A DNA stretch of 64,000 nt from Cenarchaeum symbiont of Oopsacas minuta (GTDB taxonomy: Archaea > Thermoproteota > Nitrososphaeria > Nitrososphaerales > Nitrosopumilaceae): positions 397,429 to 461,428 of the forward strand of contig JAJIZT010000001.1 in the NCBI GenBank assembly GCA_029948415.1, written 5' to 3'. The notes beneath the pieces are model-generated. The model was not told where the DNA came from, searched no databases, and saw only the letters and a list, made by a program, of their open reading frames with translations. Positions 17,940 to 26,546 of this stretch are shown piece after piece. The position numbers were made by a program, and so were the translations under genes. Each line of letters starts with the position of its first letter. The stretch's first letter is position 1.

Positions 17940-18560
17940 AAAGATTGCAGGCACAACATTTACTCAAGTACAACGAATTGCTTCATTTCATAGGTGATTA
18001 CAGAATTGATGAATCATCTAGAGGCGATAGACTCGTATGATAGACTCATTGCAAAAACAAAAAGGATATACCAAATTGCAAGATCTAATAAACAGATCCA
18101 ATTGCTAAAGACAATTCCAGGAATTGGTGATTACAGTGCTTTGGTAGAGATTGATGATGTGAGGAGATTCTCACCGTTTGTATTCGTATGCAGGTTTGGT
18201 AAGTGTACGCAATTCTGCAGATATGGTAAAGGCATGACAGGATAACAAAAAGAGGCAGCAGAATGATGAGGTGGATTTTGAGTGAAGCGATCCGTACACA
18301 TGTAAGATGTGCACCAAAAAGCAATGTCACAGTAGCCACTGCATCAAAGATGTTACGTGTCATATACTGGATGTTAAAGATAAGTTTGAAAGCAATTACA
18401 GTTAGATTCGCAACCGCGTCTTGTACATTGGAGATTAAACTCTGGTCAATAACTGCGGCATGATCTAACGATTGGATGAAGAAAGGTTGTGAGGGTAAAC
18501 CTCGTATGGGTAATTCTTTAGAAACGGAAAGTACACACCTAGCGAAAGCTATGCGGGATT
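17940..18560 (+). pseudogene. IS110 transposase, 3' half plus tail (copy C, divergent)
   Basis: Plus-strand frames give ITELMNHLEAIDSYDRLI, LLKTIPGIGDYSALVEIDD, then (after a frame change) SYAGLVSVRNSADMVK, ITKRGSRMMRWILSEAIRTH and ASKMLRVIYWML. This is the C-terminal half of an IS110 transposase; the N-terminal DEDD part is missing. It lies head to head with copy A and is clearly divergent from it. The noncoding tail (18464-18560) keeps hairpins GGAG-ATTAAA-CTCT (18430-18443), GAGG-GTAAA-CCTC (18491-18503) and TAGC-GAAA-GCTA (18540-18551). Confidence 0.8.
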
Positions 18561-18580
18561 AACTAGAATTGTTTATAAAG

Positions 18581-18607
18581 ATAGCACATGGATATGCACA
18601 AGGTCTA
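18581..18607 (+). repeat. 27-bp exact repeat, copy 1
   Basis: Identical to 36353-36379. Its last 13 bases (TGCACAAGGTCTA) are also the right end of the 91-bp repeat at 16187-16277. Both copies lie close to IS110 remnants. In the second copy the sequence falls in a short frame that reads like a signal peptide (IAHGYAQGL). Confidence 0.9.
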
Positions 18608-18776
18608 GTATGTTATTTCTTCGTTAGTGATTAATTTTCAATTTGTGATATATATTTACATGTAAAATGATTTCTGAATTTTATCTGTAAATGTGTTACA
18701 TTGATGCATGAACAAATGTTTGATGAAAAATAAACAGCACACGCTAAGGTACTAACAAAAAATGAAATAAAAAGGA

Positions 18777-19346
18777 CTAGATTACTTGCCAAGGTCTCGT
18801 AGCGAATGTTATCACATAACCAACGCCAATGATTATTGACTGATATGCAATGTTTGTGTATGGTATCTCTTTGAGAATGTACTCGCCCTCGACAACAACA
18901 GTTTGTCCTGGACCTAGACCTGGACCAACAGTTGCCACGTTTAATTGTGTGTGTACGTGGTACACGCCAGGCTCAAGTGCCTTTGCACAGATTTCATATG
19001 GGACTCTGTCGTTACCTTCAATATCAAAGACATTTCCAGGAGGATCTCTAGATTGTATCTCCCATCTGTTTCCAGCATTGGTTGACTCTGAGAATATGGA
19101 AACCCATGCTCTCAAATCTCTCTCTACAAGACTAACGAGTTCGCCATTAAGACAAATGTTGTCGCCAGTTTCAAGAGACTGTCCACTAAATGTTTCACCT
19201 TCGATCTTTACGAAACGACTTTGTAGTTGTGCTTGAACTCCGTGTGCTTCTGCAGTTGGTAATATGGCATCAATCCAATTGAAACCAACACTACCTAGTG
19301 CTAAAACTGCACCAAGTCCAATTACTAGAATTGTGTTATTTTTCAT
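18777..19346 (-). CDS. amoB: Ammonia monooxygenase subunit B
   Basis: The 189-residue protein starts with a signal/anchor helix (TILVIGLGAVLALGSVGF). After cleavage the mature N-terminus lies near the sequence AEAHGVQAQLQSRFVKI, whose His is a copper ligand in this family, and VYHVHTQLNV supplies the His-x-His pair. A C-terminal membrane helix ends the protein (archaeal AmoB lacks the second cupredoxin domain of bacterial PmoB). It is part of the copper enzyme oxidising ammonia to hydroxylamine at the outer face of the membrane. It is divergent from amoC. Confidence 0.97.
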   Translation of the reverse strand: MKNNTILVIGLGAVLALGSVGFNWIDAILPTAEAHGVQAQLQSRFVKIEGETFSGQSLETGDNICLNGELVSLVERDLRAWVSIFSESTNAGNRWEIQSRDPPGNVFDIEGNDRVPYEICAKALEPGVYHVHTQLNVATVGPGLGPGQTVVVEGEYILKEIPYTNIAYQSIIIGVGYVITFATRPWQVI

Positions 19347-19374
19347 ACCTGTTAGTTTATTTGGATTCGTGCAT

Positions 19375-19388
19375 GGTTATATATTTTA
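19375..19388 (-). promoter_or_regulatory. amoB TATA box
   Basis: AAATATATAAC on the minus strand, centred about 36 bases before the amoB ATG, predicting an untranslated leader of roughly 9 bases. Confidence 0.55.
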
Positions 19389-19558
19389 GCTTGTCTTTAG
19401 TATGTAATACATTGTTAAATAGCTATGATTAACATAGTTTTAGCTTTTATAAATTTCCAAAATATGATAAAAAATATTGAAACATTAAAGAATATGTCTC
19501 ATATTATGTTAATACTTACATCTGTTATGGATATTTGTATAACATTTAGATCAATCTC

Positions 19559-19566
19559 TTTATATG
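19559..19566 (+). promoter_or_regulatory. amoC TATA box
   Basis: TTTATATG is centred about 26 bases before the amoC ATG, which fits a leaderless transcript. The 241-base amoB-amoC interval thus has two separate outward promoters. Confidence 0.55.
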
Positions 19567-19587
19567 TGATAAAATGATAGTTAATAC

Positions 19588-20151
19588 ATGACACAAATGC
19601 CGGCATTGATCCCAAAAGAAGTCGAGATCCAGAGATTGAAAAAGATTTGGCTCATCGTCATCGCCATGGGTTCTATTGCTGCATCCGTCGAAGTAGACAA
19701 CTTTGTCGACGGATCTCTGCACCAAACATCTATCAGAGACAGCGCATTTACTCCAGCACACTGGTGGTTGTATTCACACTTTGTGGCACTACCACTTGGT
19801 TGGGGTTCTGTAGCTATCTATGATAGAAAAGTACCAATACTTCGTGGACCGAACAACTCGATGAACACAGGACTCAAGATGACCATCCTTGGTTACCTTG
19901 CAACCATGTTTACGATCGGCATAAACGAAATGTGGCACTTTTGGTTTGTAGAGGAGATATTCGCAGTACCGAACCATTGGATGTTTAACATGGGTGTTGT
20001 TGTGGCCTTTATGGGCGCTCTAGCTTATGTAGTTAGAGTGTACGCAAGGCTCGTTGAACTTGGCGCAGAAACGCCTGGTGAAAACCCCTATGTTGCAGAG
20101 ATGTACAAGATGGCTCTAGAGGGAAAACTATACAGCAGATCCATACCCTAG
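19588..20151 (+). CDS. amoC: Ammonia monooxygenase subunit C
   Basis: 187 residues with the AmoC core: membrane helices, the metal-ligand region ASVEVDNFVDGSLHQTSIRD (Asp/His), FTPAHWWLYSHF and GINEMWHFWFVEEIFAVPNHW. These carry the conserved Asp, His and Glu residues of the CuC/CuD area. The length is the usual one for AOA. It is followed at 424 bases by amoX. Confidence 0.97.
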   Translation: MTQMPALIPKEVEIQRLKKIWLIVIAMGSIAASVEVDNFVDGSLHQTSIRDSAFTPAHWWLYSHFVALPLGWGSVAIYDRKVPILRGPNNSMNTGLKMTILGYLATMFTIGINEMWHFWFVEEIFAVPNHWMFNMGVVVAFMGALAYVVRVYARLVELGAETPGENPYVAEMYKMALEGKLYSRSIP

Positions 20152-20575
20152 GTGCAGCGCACCATTTTTTTATTTTATTTTATCAAACGCATAGCTATTG
20201 CTATACAAAAAATCTAACATTCAACAGCTAACTTTATCCAATATTGTAAAGTATGATTGACATCAAATCCAAATACATGCTTACACAATATCCGTAAAAA
20301 ACTATATCTCACATATTCCACTTTTACCAATAGCTGTATGCTTGCAGTCATCTTTGATAATCATATGTTTCTGTATGTGCACAATGTAATTATTTGCAGT
20401 CTTGACCAATAATTTTCTGATCTTACACTACACGCTAATTACATGTAAAAACACTGTCTAGTGACAAAAAATACAAGACTTGATTATCTCGACAGAAATC
20501 CCTGATGATTGTGTCCTGTGATTACTAACGAGTGCGCATTTAATTAAGAAAGACTTAAAAGGATTCTATACGTCA
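20152..20575 (+). other. amoC-amoX intergenic region
   Basis: 424 bases without a gene. It holds the amoC terminator and, at its right end, an AT-rich stretch (TTAATTAAGAAAGACTTAAAAGG) that is probably the amoX promoter. No repeat or IS remnant was recognised. Confidence 0.5.
20161..20181 (+). terminator. T-rich terminator after amoC
   Basis: The run ATTTTTTTATTTTATTTTAT starts 12 bases after the amoC stop. Pyrimidine-rich T tracts of this kind end transcription in archaea. Confidence 0.45.
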
Positions 20576-20947
20576 ATGGTTCAAATGACTCTACCAAAAG
20601 GATTCGGTTCTGGTGGCGGCAGCGGAGCTGGCGCAGCTGACGTAGAAAAGATGATTGGCCGTCGTGTGGAAAACATGACTGGTATAATCACACTTTCTTA
20701 CATTGCAGCATGGCTAGCAACGTTTGGTGGTACAGCAGCAGGATATTTCTACTATCCGTGGGCTTACCCGACACCGAGTGGACATTATGCCTTTATTGTC
20801 TTGACTATTGTCGAAGCAATTGGTTATCTCTTTTCTGTCAAAGTATGTGAAGAAGGTTCATCCAAAAACAGCAACGGTATCATCGCAGCTACACTCGCTG
20901 GAACTGCAATCGGTACAATACTCATTTCATTATACGTAGGAAATTAG
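20576..20947 (+). CDS. amoX: Ammonia monooxygenase-associated protein AmoX
   Basis: 123 residues: a glycine-rich soluble N-terminus (KGFGSGGGSGAGAADVEK) and three hydrophobic helices. It lies between amoC and amoA on the same strand, the place of the AOA-specific subunit AmoX, and its size is right. The assignment rests on position and general pattern. A T-rich run (TTAATTTTTTCATTTTT) follows the stop. Confidence 0.82.
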   Translation: MVQMTLPKGFGSGGGSGAGAADVEKMIGRRVENMTGIITLSYIAAWLATFGGTAAGYFYYPWAYPTPSGHYAFIVLTIVEAIGYLFSVKVCEEGSSKNSNGIIAATLAGTAIGTILISLYVGN

Positions 20948-21168
20948 ACGTTAATTTTTTCATTTTTGAATATCACTTAGCAGTGCTTATGTTATTGTGT
21001 GATATACTAACTACATTCTTTTGTTGTATGAATCTCATCTTTGGTATTTTGAAGATTAGATATGTTGTTCAAATCTAAAGAAAATTTTAGTTACTATCCC
21101 CGTCAAAACTTTAATCACTTTTGAATCTAAAATTATCATCTGATTTATACCCCAGATCATAAGTTCGT

Positions 21169-22115
21169 TCAATTTGCTGATTCATGAGCAAAATAATCCA
21201 TAACATTGTTTGGAAATCTTTGCGTTCTCAAATATTCTATAATGGCACGCTTCTTGTCATCGATTGTTGGATAGTATATCGAATAATCTTTCTCACGTTT
21301 ACACTTTAACCAAATTGCTTCAATACTGCTTAGCTGTGGTGATGCAGGTGGAAGATATTCAATTTTTATCTTGTCCTTGTTTGCTTTAACATATTTTTCA
21401 AGCTTTTTTGTCATATGTTGTCTAGCTCTATCTACGATTAACACTATTTTTTTGTATTTTCCAACCATTATTTTGATAAATTTGAAAAATGTGGAACCGT
21501 CAAATTTATCAAAAGCTCTAAAACATTATTCTCCATTAATTCCTTTTATGCCATATATCATAAATTTTTGATGATTTCCTCGTATGATCTGTTGAGGTCG
21601 TTCATCACGTCGACACAAATTTTTTCTTGGTCTTTCCGTCAAGACCTACAATGGATTCATCTTGAATGAATACTTTAGATCGTATGCATAATGAATTAAT
21701 TTTCAAAATTGATGGTGTAATTTATGCCTAAAAATTTAACATTTTCAATTTAAAATTTGATTGTGCATAAGGTCTTTTGTATCCTTGTGGAGTTACATGC
21801 CTAATTACGTATGAAATATGCGTATGCCATTTACTGCATTCTTTTGCAGAGGCTACACGAGCATGAACTTTTTGTGGTACCTTTGCAGTTAGATCCCAGT
21901 TACGCATTATTCTATAGGCATGTGTATTATATTCCAGTTATTTTATTGATCTCATGTTTTAATTACTTTGCAGTTATTACAGTTCCAGTCTCTACACATA
22001 TTTTGTAATTTTACAAACTTTTTTGTAGATATTAACCGCGGTCTTCTAGAACGGACTCCGTCTTTCAGGCCTTTGAGTCCATGTTTTTCATATTTTGACG
22101 CATTGATATGAAACG
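21169..22115 (-). pseudogene. IS630-family transposase, decayed, between amoX and amoA
   Basis: Minus-strand fragments in different frames give an HTH region (KYEKHGLKGLKDGVRSRRPR), a middle region (YRIMRNWDLTAKVPQKVHAR), then VFIQDESIVGLDGK, and an intact C-terminal DDE part (IVLIVDRARQHMTKK, IEYLPPASPQLSSIEAIW). Stops and frame changes are numerous. The 91-bp repeat copy 2 interrupts it between the middle and C-terminal parts. Confidence 0.85.
21685..21775 (+). repeat. 91-bp repeat, copy 2 (inside IS630 remnant)
   Basis: Differs from 16187-16277 at two positions only. It separates the ...PQGYKRP and RSKVFIQDES parts of the decayed transposase. No clear target-site duplication is visible. 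Confidence 0.9.
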
Positions 22116-22860
22116 AACATTATGTTTGCAGTTTTGGATATGCTGTATCCATGTATTTGGATGCAACATATTCCATGCAGTCTATCTTTTTCACGTATAT
22201 TTTTTGTATGCCTGAAGAAGGTCGTCATTACTAACTTTCATGCTTGTTTTTTAATAACGTCGATCCATAAATCTTTTGATTTGTTGATGGAAATTGAACA
22301 AACTTATGCTATCGGGTATAGATATGCATTGGAATAATAGTTTTCAAAAATTAATTCTATTTTACTCTAGTTTTTTGAATATCTCAATTTGATAGTAGAA
22401 ACATTTTGGATTAAATAATATTACAACATAGATGTCAGTAATGAAGATCTCTTTATCAACGAGAGAAAAGAATCAAAACACAACAAAAAATTTACATCAC
22501 TCACACGATCAAAATTTGTAAATGATCATTGTTGAAACAACCAACATGCATTCTTGTCATATTCATACATAAGAAATTAGCTTAATCGTTTGAAAAATAC
22601 GGATTTTATCTTGGATCAGATCTCAAAGCAAACGCCATATATCTTCAATCAGAAAAAACATGAGTGGGAGAGGGTAATTTTGATCTATTTTCTAGCAATT
22701 TTTTGTTGGTCATATTCTATTTAGACGTCTAGAGTTGCATCAATGTCTTTAACTCGATCGTTTCTTGTCGTCGATATGATAGAACACTATGCTTAAAATG
22801 TGTAAAAATCGTTCATGATATGCCAAAAATGACGTTTTGATTGGTTTTTTATCCCACGCC
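22116..22860. other. Intergenic debris upstream of amoA
   Basis: No gene is supported. Short frames have no motif. Together with the IS630 remnant it makes a 2-kb gap between amoX and amoA. Confidence 0.5.
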
Positions 22861-22941
22861 GTATGAGGTCAGCTATTCTGCATTTTTGTGCGTAAATACA
22901 GAACTTTTTTGATAATTATATGCAGGGACGTGACCTCATAC
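22861..22941. mobile_element. 81-bp MITE-like element with terminal inverted and flanking direct repeats
   Basis: Ends are GTATGAGGTCA and TGACCTCATAC (11-base perfect inverted repeat), flanked on both sides by the direct repeat CCCACGCC (22853-22860 and 22942-22949), as an 8-base target duplication would be. Related copies: 44412-44488 and half at 37249-37284. It ends 49 bases before the amoA ATG and only 17 bases before its TATA box. Confidence 0.85.
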
Positions 22942-22958
22942 CCCACGCCTGTCTATAA

Positions 22959-22968
22959 TTTTATATAC
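22959..22968 (+). promoter_or_regulatory. amoA TATA box
   Basis: TTTTATATAC is centred about 27 bases before the amoA ATG, so the transcript is probably leaderless. It lies just beyond the MITE-like element. Confidence 0.6.
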
Positions 22969-22990
22969 TAACCACATTGTAGCTATAACA

Positions 22991-23641
22991 ATGGTCTGGC
23001 TTAGACGATGTACCCACTACCTCTTCATAATCGTAGTTGCGGTAAATTCGACTCTATTGACAATCAATGCTGGAGATTATATCTTCTATACTGACTGGGC
23101 TTGGACATCGTTTACGGTATTTTCAATATCGCAAACTTTGATGTTAGTTGTAGGTGCGACATATTATCTCACCTTTACTGGCGTTCCAGGAACAGCTACG
23201 TATTACGCATTGATTATGACAGTGTATACATGGATTGCCAAAGGTGCATGGTTTGCACTTGGGTATCCTTATGACTTCATTGTTACCCCTGTTTGGCTTC
23301 CATCTGCAATGCTGTTGGATTTGGCATATTGGGCTACAAAACGCAACAAGCACTCACTAATACTATTTGGTGGCGTGTTAGTTGGAATGTCATTACCACT
23401 GTTCAACATGGTTAACCTAATCACTGTGGCAGACCCACTTGAGACCGCGTTCAAGTACCCAAGACCAACGTTGCCTCCATACATGACCCCAATCGAACCG
23501 CAGGTAGGAAAATTCTACAATAGTCCTGTCGCGCTAGGTGCGGGTGCTGGAGCAGTGCTATCGGTAACGATGGCGGCATTGGGTGTAAAGCTAAACACTT
23601 GGACATACAGGTGGATGGCTGCCTGGTCAAAGTGGGATTAA
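22991..23641 (+). CDS. amoA: Ammonia monooxygenase subunit A
   Basis: 216 residues, the exact length of Nitrosopumilus-type AmoA. It begins MVWLRRCTHYLFIIVVAVN and contains INAGDYIFYTDWAWTSFTVF, LILFGGVLVGMSLPLFNMVN and FKYPRPTLPPYMTPIEPQVG, and ends WTYRWMAAWSKWD. It is a multi-helix membrane subunit of the copper enzyme. Towards the end it reads SVTMAALGVKLN where I.1a sequences I remember have cysteines (ACTFAALGCKLN), a minor departure. Confidence 0.99.
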   Translation: MVWLRRCTHYLFIIVVAVNSTLLTINAGDYIFYTDWAWTSFTVFSISQTLMLVVGATYYLTFTGVPGTATYYALIMTVYTWIAKGAWFALGYPYDFIVTPVWLPSAMLLDLAYWATKRNKHSLILFGGVLVGMSLPLFNMVNLITVADPLETAFKYPRPTLPPYMTPIEPQVGKFYNSPVALGAGAGAVLSVTMAALGVKLNTWTYRWMAAWSKWD

Positions 23642-23776
23642 CCAAGAAACATTTTTCCTCTTTTTATTTTCTATTCCCTAGTGTTATCTGTTCATATACT
23701 TTAACTAAAAAAAATTATACAGATTGTAATAGTTTGTTGTCTTTTATTAACTTCAAACAAAATCGATATACTATGT

Positions 23777-24634
23777 ATGGCATTACAATATGGCAGACTT
23801 GTTCAAAAGGCAAAACCATTTGTAAAATGGGCTGGAGGCAAGCGTCAGCTAATCCAAGTACTTTCAGATAACATGCCAGAAAAATATGGCACATATTATG
23901 AACCATTTTTAGGTGGTGGTGCATTTCTCTTTCATATACTAGAACAAAACCCCTTTCAACGCTGTGTTGTCTCTGATACCAACGCCGATCTTATTCTCAC
24001 ATATGTAACTGTACGAGATAGACCAGAAGAGCTGATTGCGTCACTAAAGCGACATGCAAGAGAGTATGAAAGGGACAGACGTGTATACTATGGGGCAATA
24101 AGAGCATCAACTCCCAAAAGCGAAGTAGCAAAATCTTCACGTCTAATTTTTCTAAACCGTACATGTTTTAACGGTCTATACAGGGTAAACAAAAAAGGGA
24201 AATTTAATGTACCAATAGGAAGTTATATGAAACCAAACATCGTAAATGAAGAAAATATACGAGCGACAAGCTCACTTTTGCGCGCTTCTAGAATAAAAAT
24301 CATATGTGGTGATTTTGAGAGTATAGTACGCGATGCGACAAAAGGAGATTTTGCATATTTTGATCCACCCTATAAGCCAGTAAGCAAGACTGCCAGCTTT
24401 ACTAGCTATTCTGCAGATAATTTTGGTGATTCAGAACTTGATCGCCTTGCAACATTGTGCAACTCTCTTGCAAAAAAGAGATGTTATGTTATGACTACCA
24501 ATTCTAATGTATCTGGAATAACAGATATCTTTGGAGGCAGTTGGAATGTTCAGCGTATAGTAGCAAATAGGGCTATTAATTCTAATGCAAACAAACGTAC
24601 TGGACACAAGGAACTATTGTTGAAAAATTATTAG
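23777..24634 (+). CDS. D12-class DNA adenine methyltransferase (Dam-like)
   Basis: Motif I FVKWAGGKRQL, then YYEPFLGGGAFLFH, the conserved NRTCFNGLYRVNKKG segment, and catalytic motif IV FDPPYKP define the DpnM/Dam class that makes N6-methyladenine. Length 285 is normal. No cognate endonuclease is next to it, so it looks orphan. Its stop touches the 3' end of tRNA-Thr; this location at tRNA genes is typical of acquired genes. Confidence 0.95.
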   Translation: MALQYGRLVQKAKPFVKWAGGKRQLIQVLSDNMPEKYGTYYEPFLGGGAFLFHILEQNPFQRCVVSDTNADLILTYVTVRDRPEELIASLKRHAREYERDRRVYYGAIRASTPKSEVAKSSRLIFLNRTCFNGLYRVNKKGKFNVPIGSYMKPNIVNEENIRATSSLLRASRIKIICGDFESIVRDATKGDFAYFDPPYKPVSKTASFTSYSADNFGDSELDRLATLCNSLAKKRCYVMTTNSNVSGITDIFGGSWNVQRIVANRAINSNANKRTGHKELLLKNY

Positions 24635-24708
24635 AGCTTCGAGCGGGATCCGGACCCGCGACCTTTACCTTACCAAGGTAACGCTCTACCAGGCTGAGCT
24701 ATCGAAGC
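24635..24708 (-). tRNA. tRNA-Thr (anticodon GGT)
   Basis: Acceptor GCTTCGA/TCGAAGC pairs fully, the T arm is GCGGG-TCCGGAT-CCCGC, and the anticodon stem is TTACC/GGTAA with loop TTGGTAA. Discriminator is T, as expected for archaeal tRNA-Thr. There is no intron. Confidence 0.95.
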
Positions 24709-24873
24709 ATGATCTACTTGCCTCTAAAATCCTTATAACTCTTTTACAAATTTTGATATAATGTTATTACACAACTAAACTCTGCAAAATGAATTTGGAT
24801 TTATGTGCCAGGTATGATCTCTTTTGAATAGCCACAATAACCATTAAATCTTACATATATGTTGTATATTCAT

Positions 24874-24991
24874 GGAGGAGTAGTCAAGCCTGGCCAAAGT
24901 GGATATTGTATCCTTGGACACGCGGGACTTAAGATCTAAATGGGTGATCCCGTCTCTTAGGGGTTCGTGGGTTCGAATCCCACCTCCTCCA
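24874..24991 (+). tRNA. tRNA-Leu (anticodon TAA) with two introns
   Basis: Acceptor GGAGGAG/CTCCTCC, T arm GTGGG-TTCGAAT-CCCAC and a long variable arm (type II). The anticodon (24930-24932) is followed, after position 37, by a 13-base canonical intron (24934-24946). A further 20-base insert (24900-24919) splits the D stem; removing both gives an 85-base tRNA with D stem GTC/GAC and anticodon stem CGGGA/TCCCG. The exact ends of the first insert are inferred. Confidence 0.9.
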
Positions 24992-25378
24992 TTAACGTGG
25001 ACGTTTTATTCCGTGAGAATTTAGAACAGAATATACATCTGGTAACGAAAATACGTATCCTACATGTACACAGTTTTTAGATTCGCATAATTGACAGTAT
25101 AGTTCACCTTTTTGTATGGCCACTTCGGCTATTCTGTTTTTGATATTGTCCTTTAAAATAACTCTGTCATCATCAATTGACAATTTTTCAAGTTTTGGAG
25201 CATATCTTGCAAAAGTCTTGTCCTTTTGCATAATCTCTTCTAGCATATACGTGACATAGCCAGAAAAGCTACGAACACCTCTTACCGCAAGATCCGTCTT
25301 GCTTTCTTCATATGTGTCATGGAATTTTTCATAGATTGCTTCTGACACTGTTATCGATCTGAATCCTGCTTTTGGCAT
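24992..25378 (-). CDS. Conserved-looking small protein with possible zinc site
   Basis: 128 residues. The N-terminus (GFRSITVSEAIYEKFHDTY) resembles a ribbon-helix-helix DNA-binding unit. Near the end CQLCESKNCVHVGY offers a C-x2-C-x4-C-x-H cluster that could bind zinc. A TATA box (CTTATATAG on the minus strand) is about 24 bases before the start. The gene ends right against tRNA-Leu. A role as a transcription regulator is possible but unproven. Confidence 0.75.
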   Translation of the reverse strand: MPKAGFRSITVSEAIYEKFHDTYEESKTDLAVRGVRSFSGYVTYMLEEIMQKDKTFARYAPKLEKLSIDDDRVILKDNIKNRIAEVAIQKGELYCQLCESKNCVHVGYVFSLPDVYSVLNSHGIKRPR

Positions 25379-25482
25379 ACCGTACTGTATGGTATATTAC
25401 TATATAAGATTTGATATGTGTTTTACATAAACCAAAAAAAGCTGAAATTAGACTTTATACAGAACCACACAGTACATACTTT

Positions 25483-26373
25483 ATGACTGACGCAAGTGTG
25501 ATTCGGCATAAAATAGTGGATAATCTTGGACAATCAAAAGTGGGGCTCTCTAGTCTTGAAATATCAAAAGCAGTTGGTATGAATCGCGTTACACTCTCAA
25601 AATATCTTGGTATATTATATGCCGAGGGAGTTATCGGACAAAAACATGTGGGAAATGCCATAGTGTGGTTTGTCCATGAGGGAACGGATCTGTTCTCATT
25701 TCCAGATGATTATGATATTGTCACAAAAAAATATCTAGATCTGTTACTTGACAACTCTGCTGAAACGGCACATCATATGATACGTAATTGTCTACATATG
25801 GGTGCAACAACAGAAAAAATAATGTCAGAGGTGATATTGCCAGCATCTGAATATGTAATGCGCACATACGAGGAAGGAAATATTGGAAGTGCAGAATTAC
25901 ATCTTTTACAAAATGCTCTAAGGGATTCTATACGGTTTGCATCCAACGATAATACGATAGTTAATGCAGATAAAAACACTGTATTGATTGCAACAGATGC
26001 TCTAGGTTCGATCTTGTGTGGTGCTGCAGCCTCTGTTCTGCGAAATGGTGGATGGACTGTTTCACATGTGGGTGATATGTCAAAATCTGCGAATTCGATG
26101 CTTGACTTGGATCTGCATAAATTATTACGTCGAGTATGGCCAAAAAAACGAGGTATAATGATAGTGGCAATTTTTTCTAGAACCGGTGAAGGATTAGGAT
26201 TGTTTTCAGAGGCTGCCGAAGCTGTTACCATAAAATTGAAAACTAAAAAAATTCGATTACTGTTATTTGGCTCCGACTCTGCTGATGCATCAGCTAGAGT
26301 GGATTTGGCTACCACTAATTTTATGCATGCAATGCAATGGTTTCAAACTTCATACGAAACTATCTCTAGATAA
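25483..26373 (+). CDS. Winged-helix regulator with B12-binding-like C-terminal domains
   Basis: From ATG at 25483 the protein is 296 residues. Residues about 1-65 form a winged helix (LSSLEISKAVGMNRVTLSKYLGIL). A helical cap-like segment follows (ILPASEYVMRTYEEGNIGSAELHLLQNAL), and then a Rossmann-like domain (TVLIATDALGSILCGAAASVLRNGGWTVSHVGD). The layout recalls CarH-type cobalamin regulators, but the cobalamin-binding DxHxxG histidine is replaced (DALGSILCG). A longer start (TTG 25411) is possible. Confidence 0.75.
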   Translation: MTDASVIRHKIVDNLGQSKVGLSSLEISKAVGMNRVTLSKYLGILYAEGVIGQKHVGNAIVWFVHEGTDLFSFPDDYDIVTKKYLDLLLDNSAETAHHMIRNCLHMGATTEKIMSEVILPASEYVMRTYEEGNIGSAELHLLQNALRDSIRFASNDNTIVNADKNTVLIATDALGSILCGAAASVLRNGGWTVSHVGDMSKSANSMLDLDLHKLLRRVWPKKRGIMIVAIFSRTGEGLGLFSEAAEAVTIKLKTKKIRLLLFGSDSADASARVDLATTNFMHAMQWFQTSYETISR

Positions 26374-26379
26374 AAAAAA

Positions 26380-26467
26380 TGGGCCGAATGAGATTCGAAC
26401 TCACGACCTTTCGATTTCTGAGAAACCATATCAGTCGAACGCTCCAGCCAAGCTGAGCTACCGGCCC
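26380..26467 (-). tRNA. tRNA-Ile (anticodon GAT) with intron
   Basis: Acceptor GGGCCGG/TCGGCCC (one G-U pair), T arm GTGAG-TTCGAAT-CTCAT, and anticodon stem TTCGA/TCGAA. A 13-base intron (TGGTTTCTCAGAA on the minus strand, 26416-26428) follows position 37, the canonical archaeal site. Mature length is 75. Confidence 0.93.
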
Positions 26468-26546
26468 ATACATATACGAAATCGTGCTGACATTTTAGGT
26501 TTATCGCTTACGATAGTATTTGTAAAACCAGTTGTATAGAAATAAT

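Noticed and set aside
21811-22337. Plus-strand frames of 65-71 codons between amoX and amoA
   Set aside because: They are antisense to or beside the decayed IS630 transposase and have no motif.
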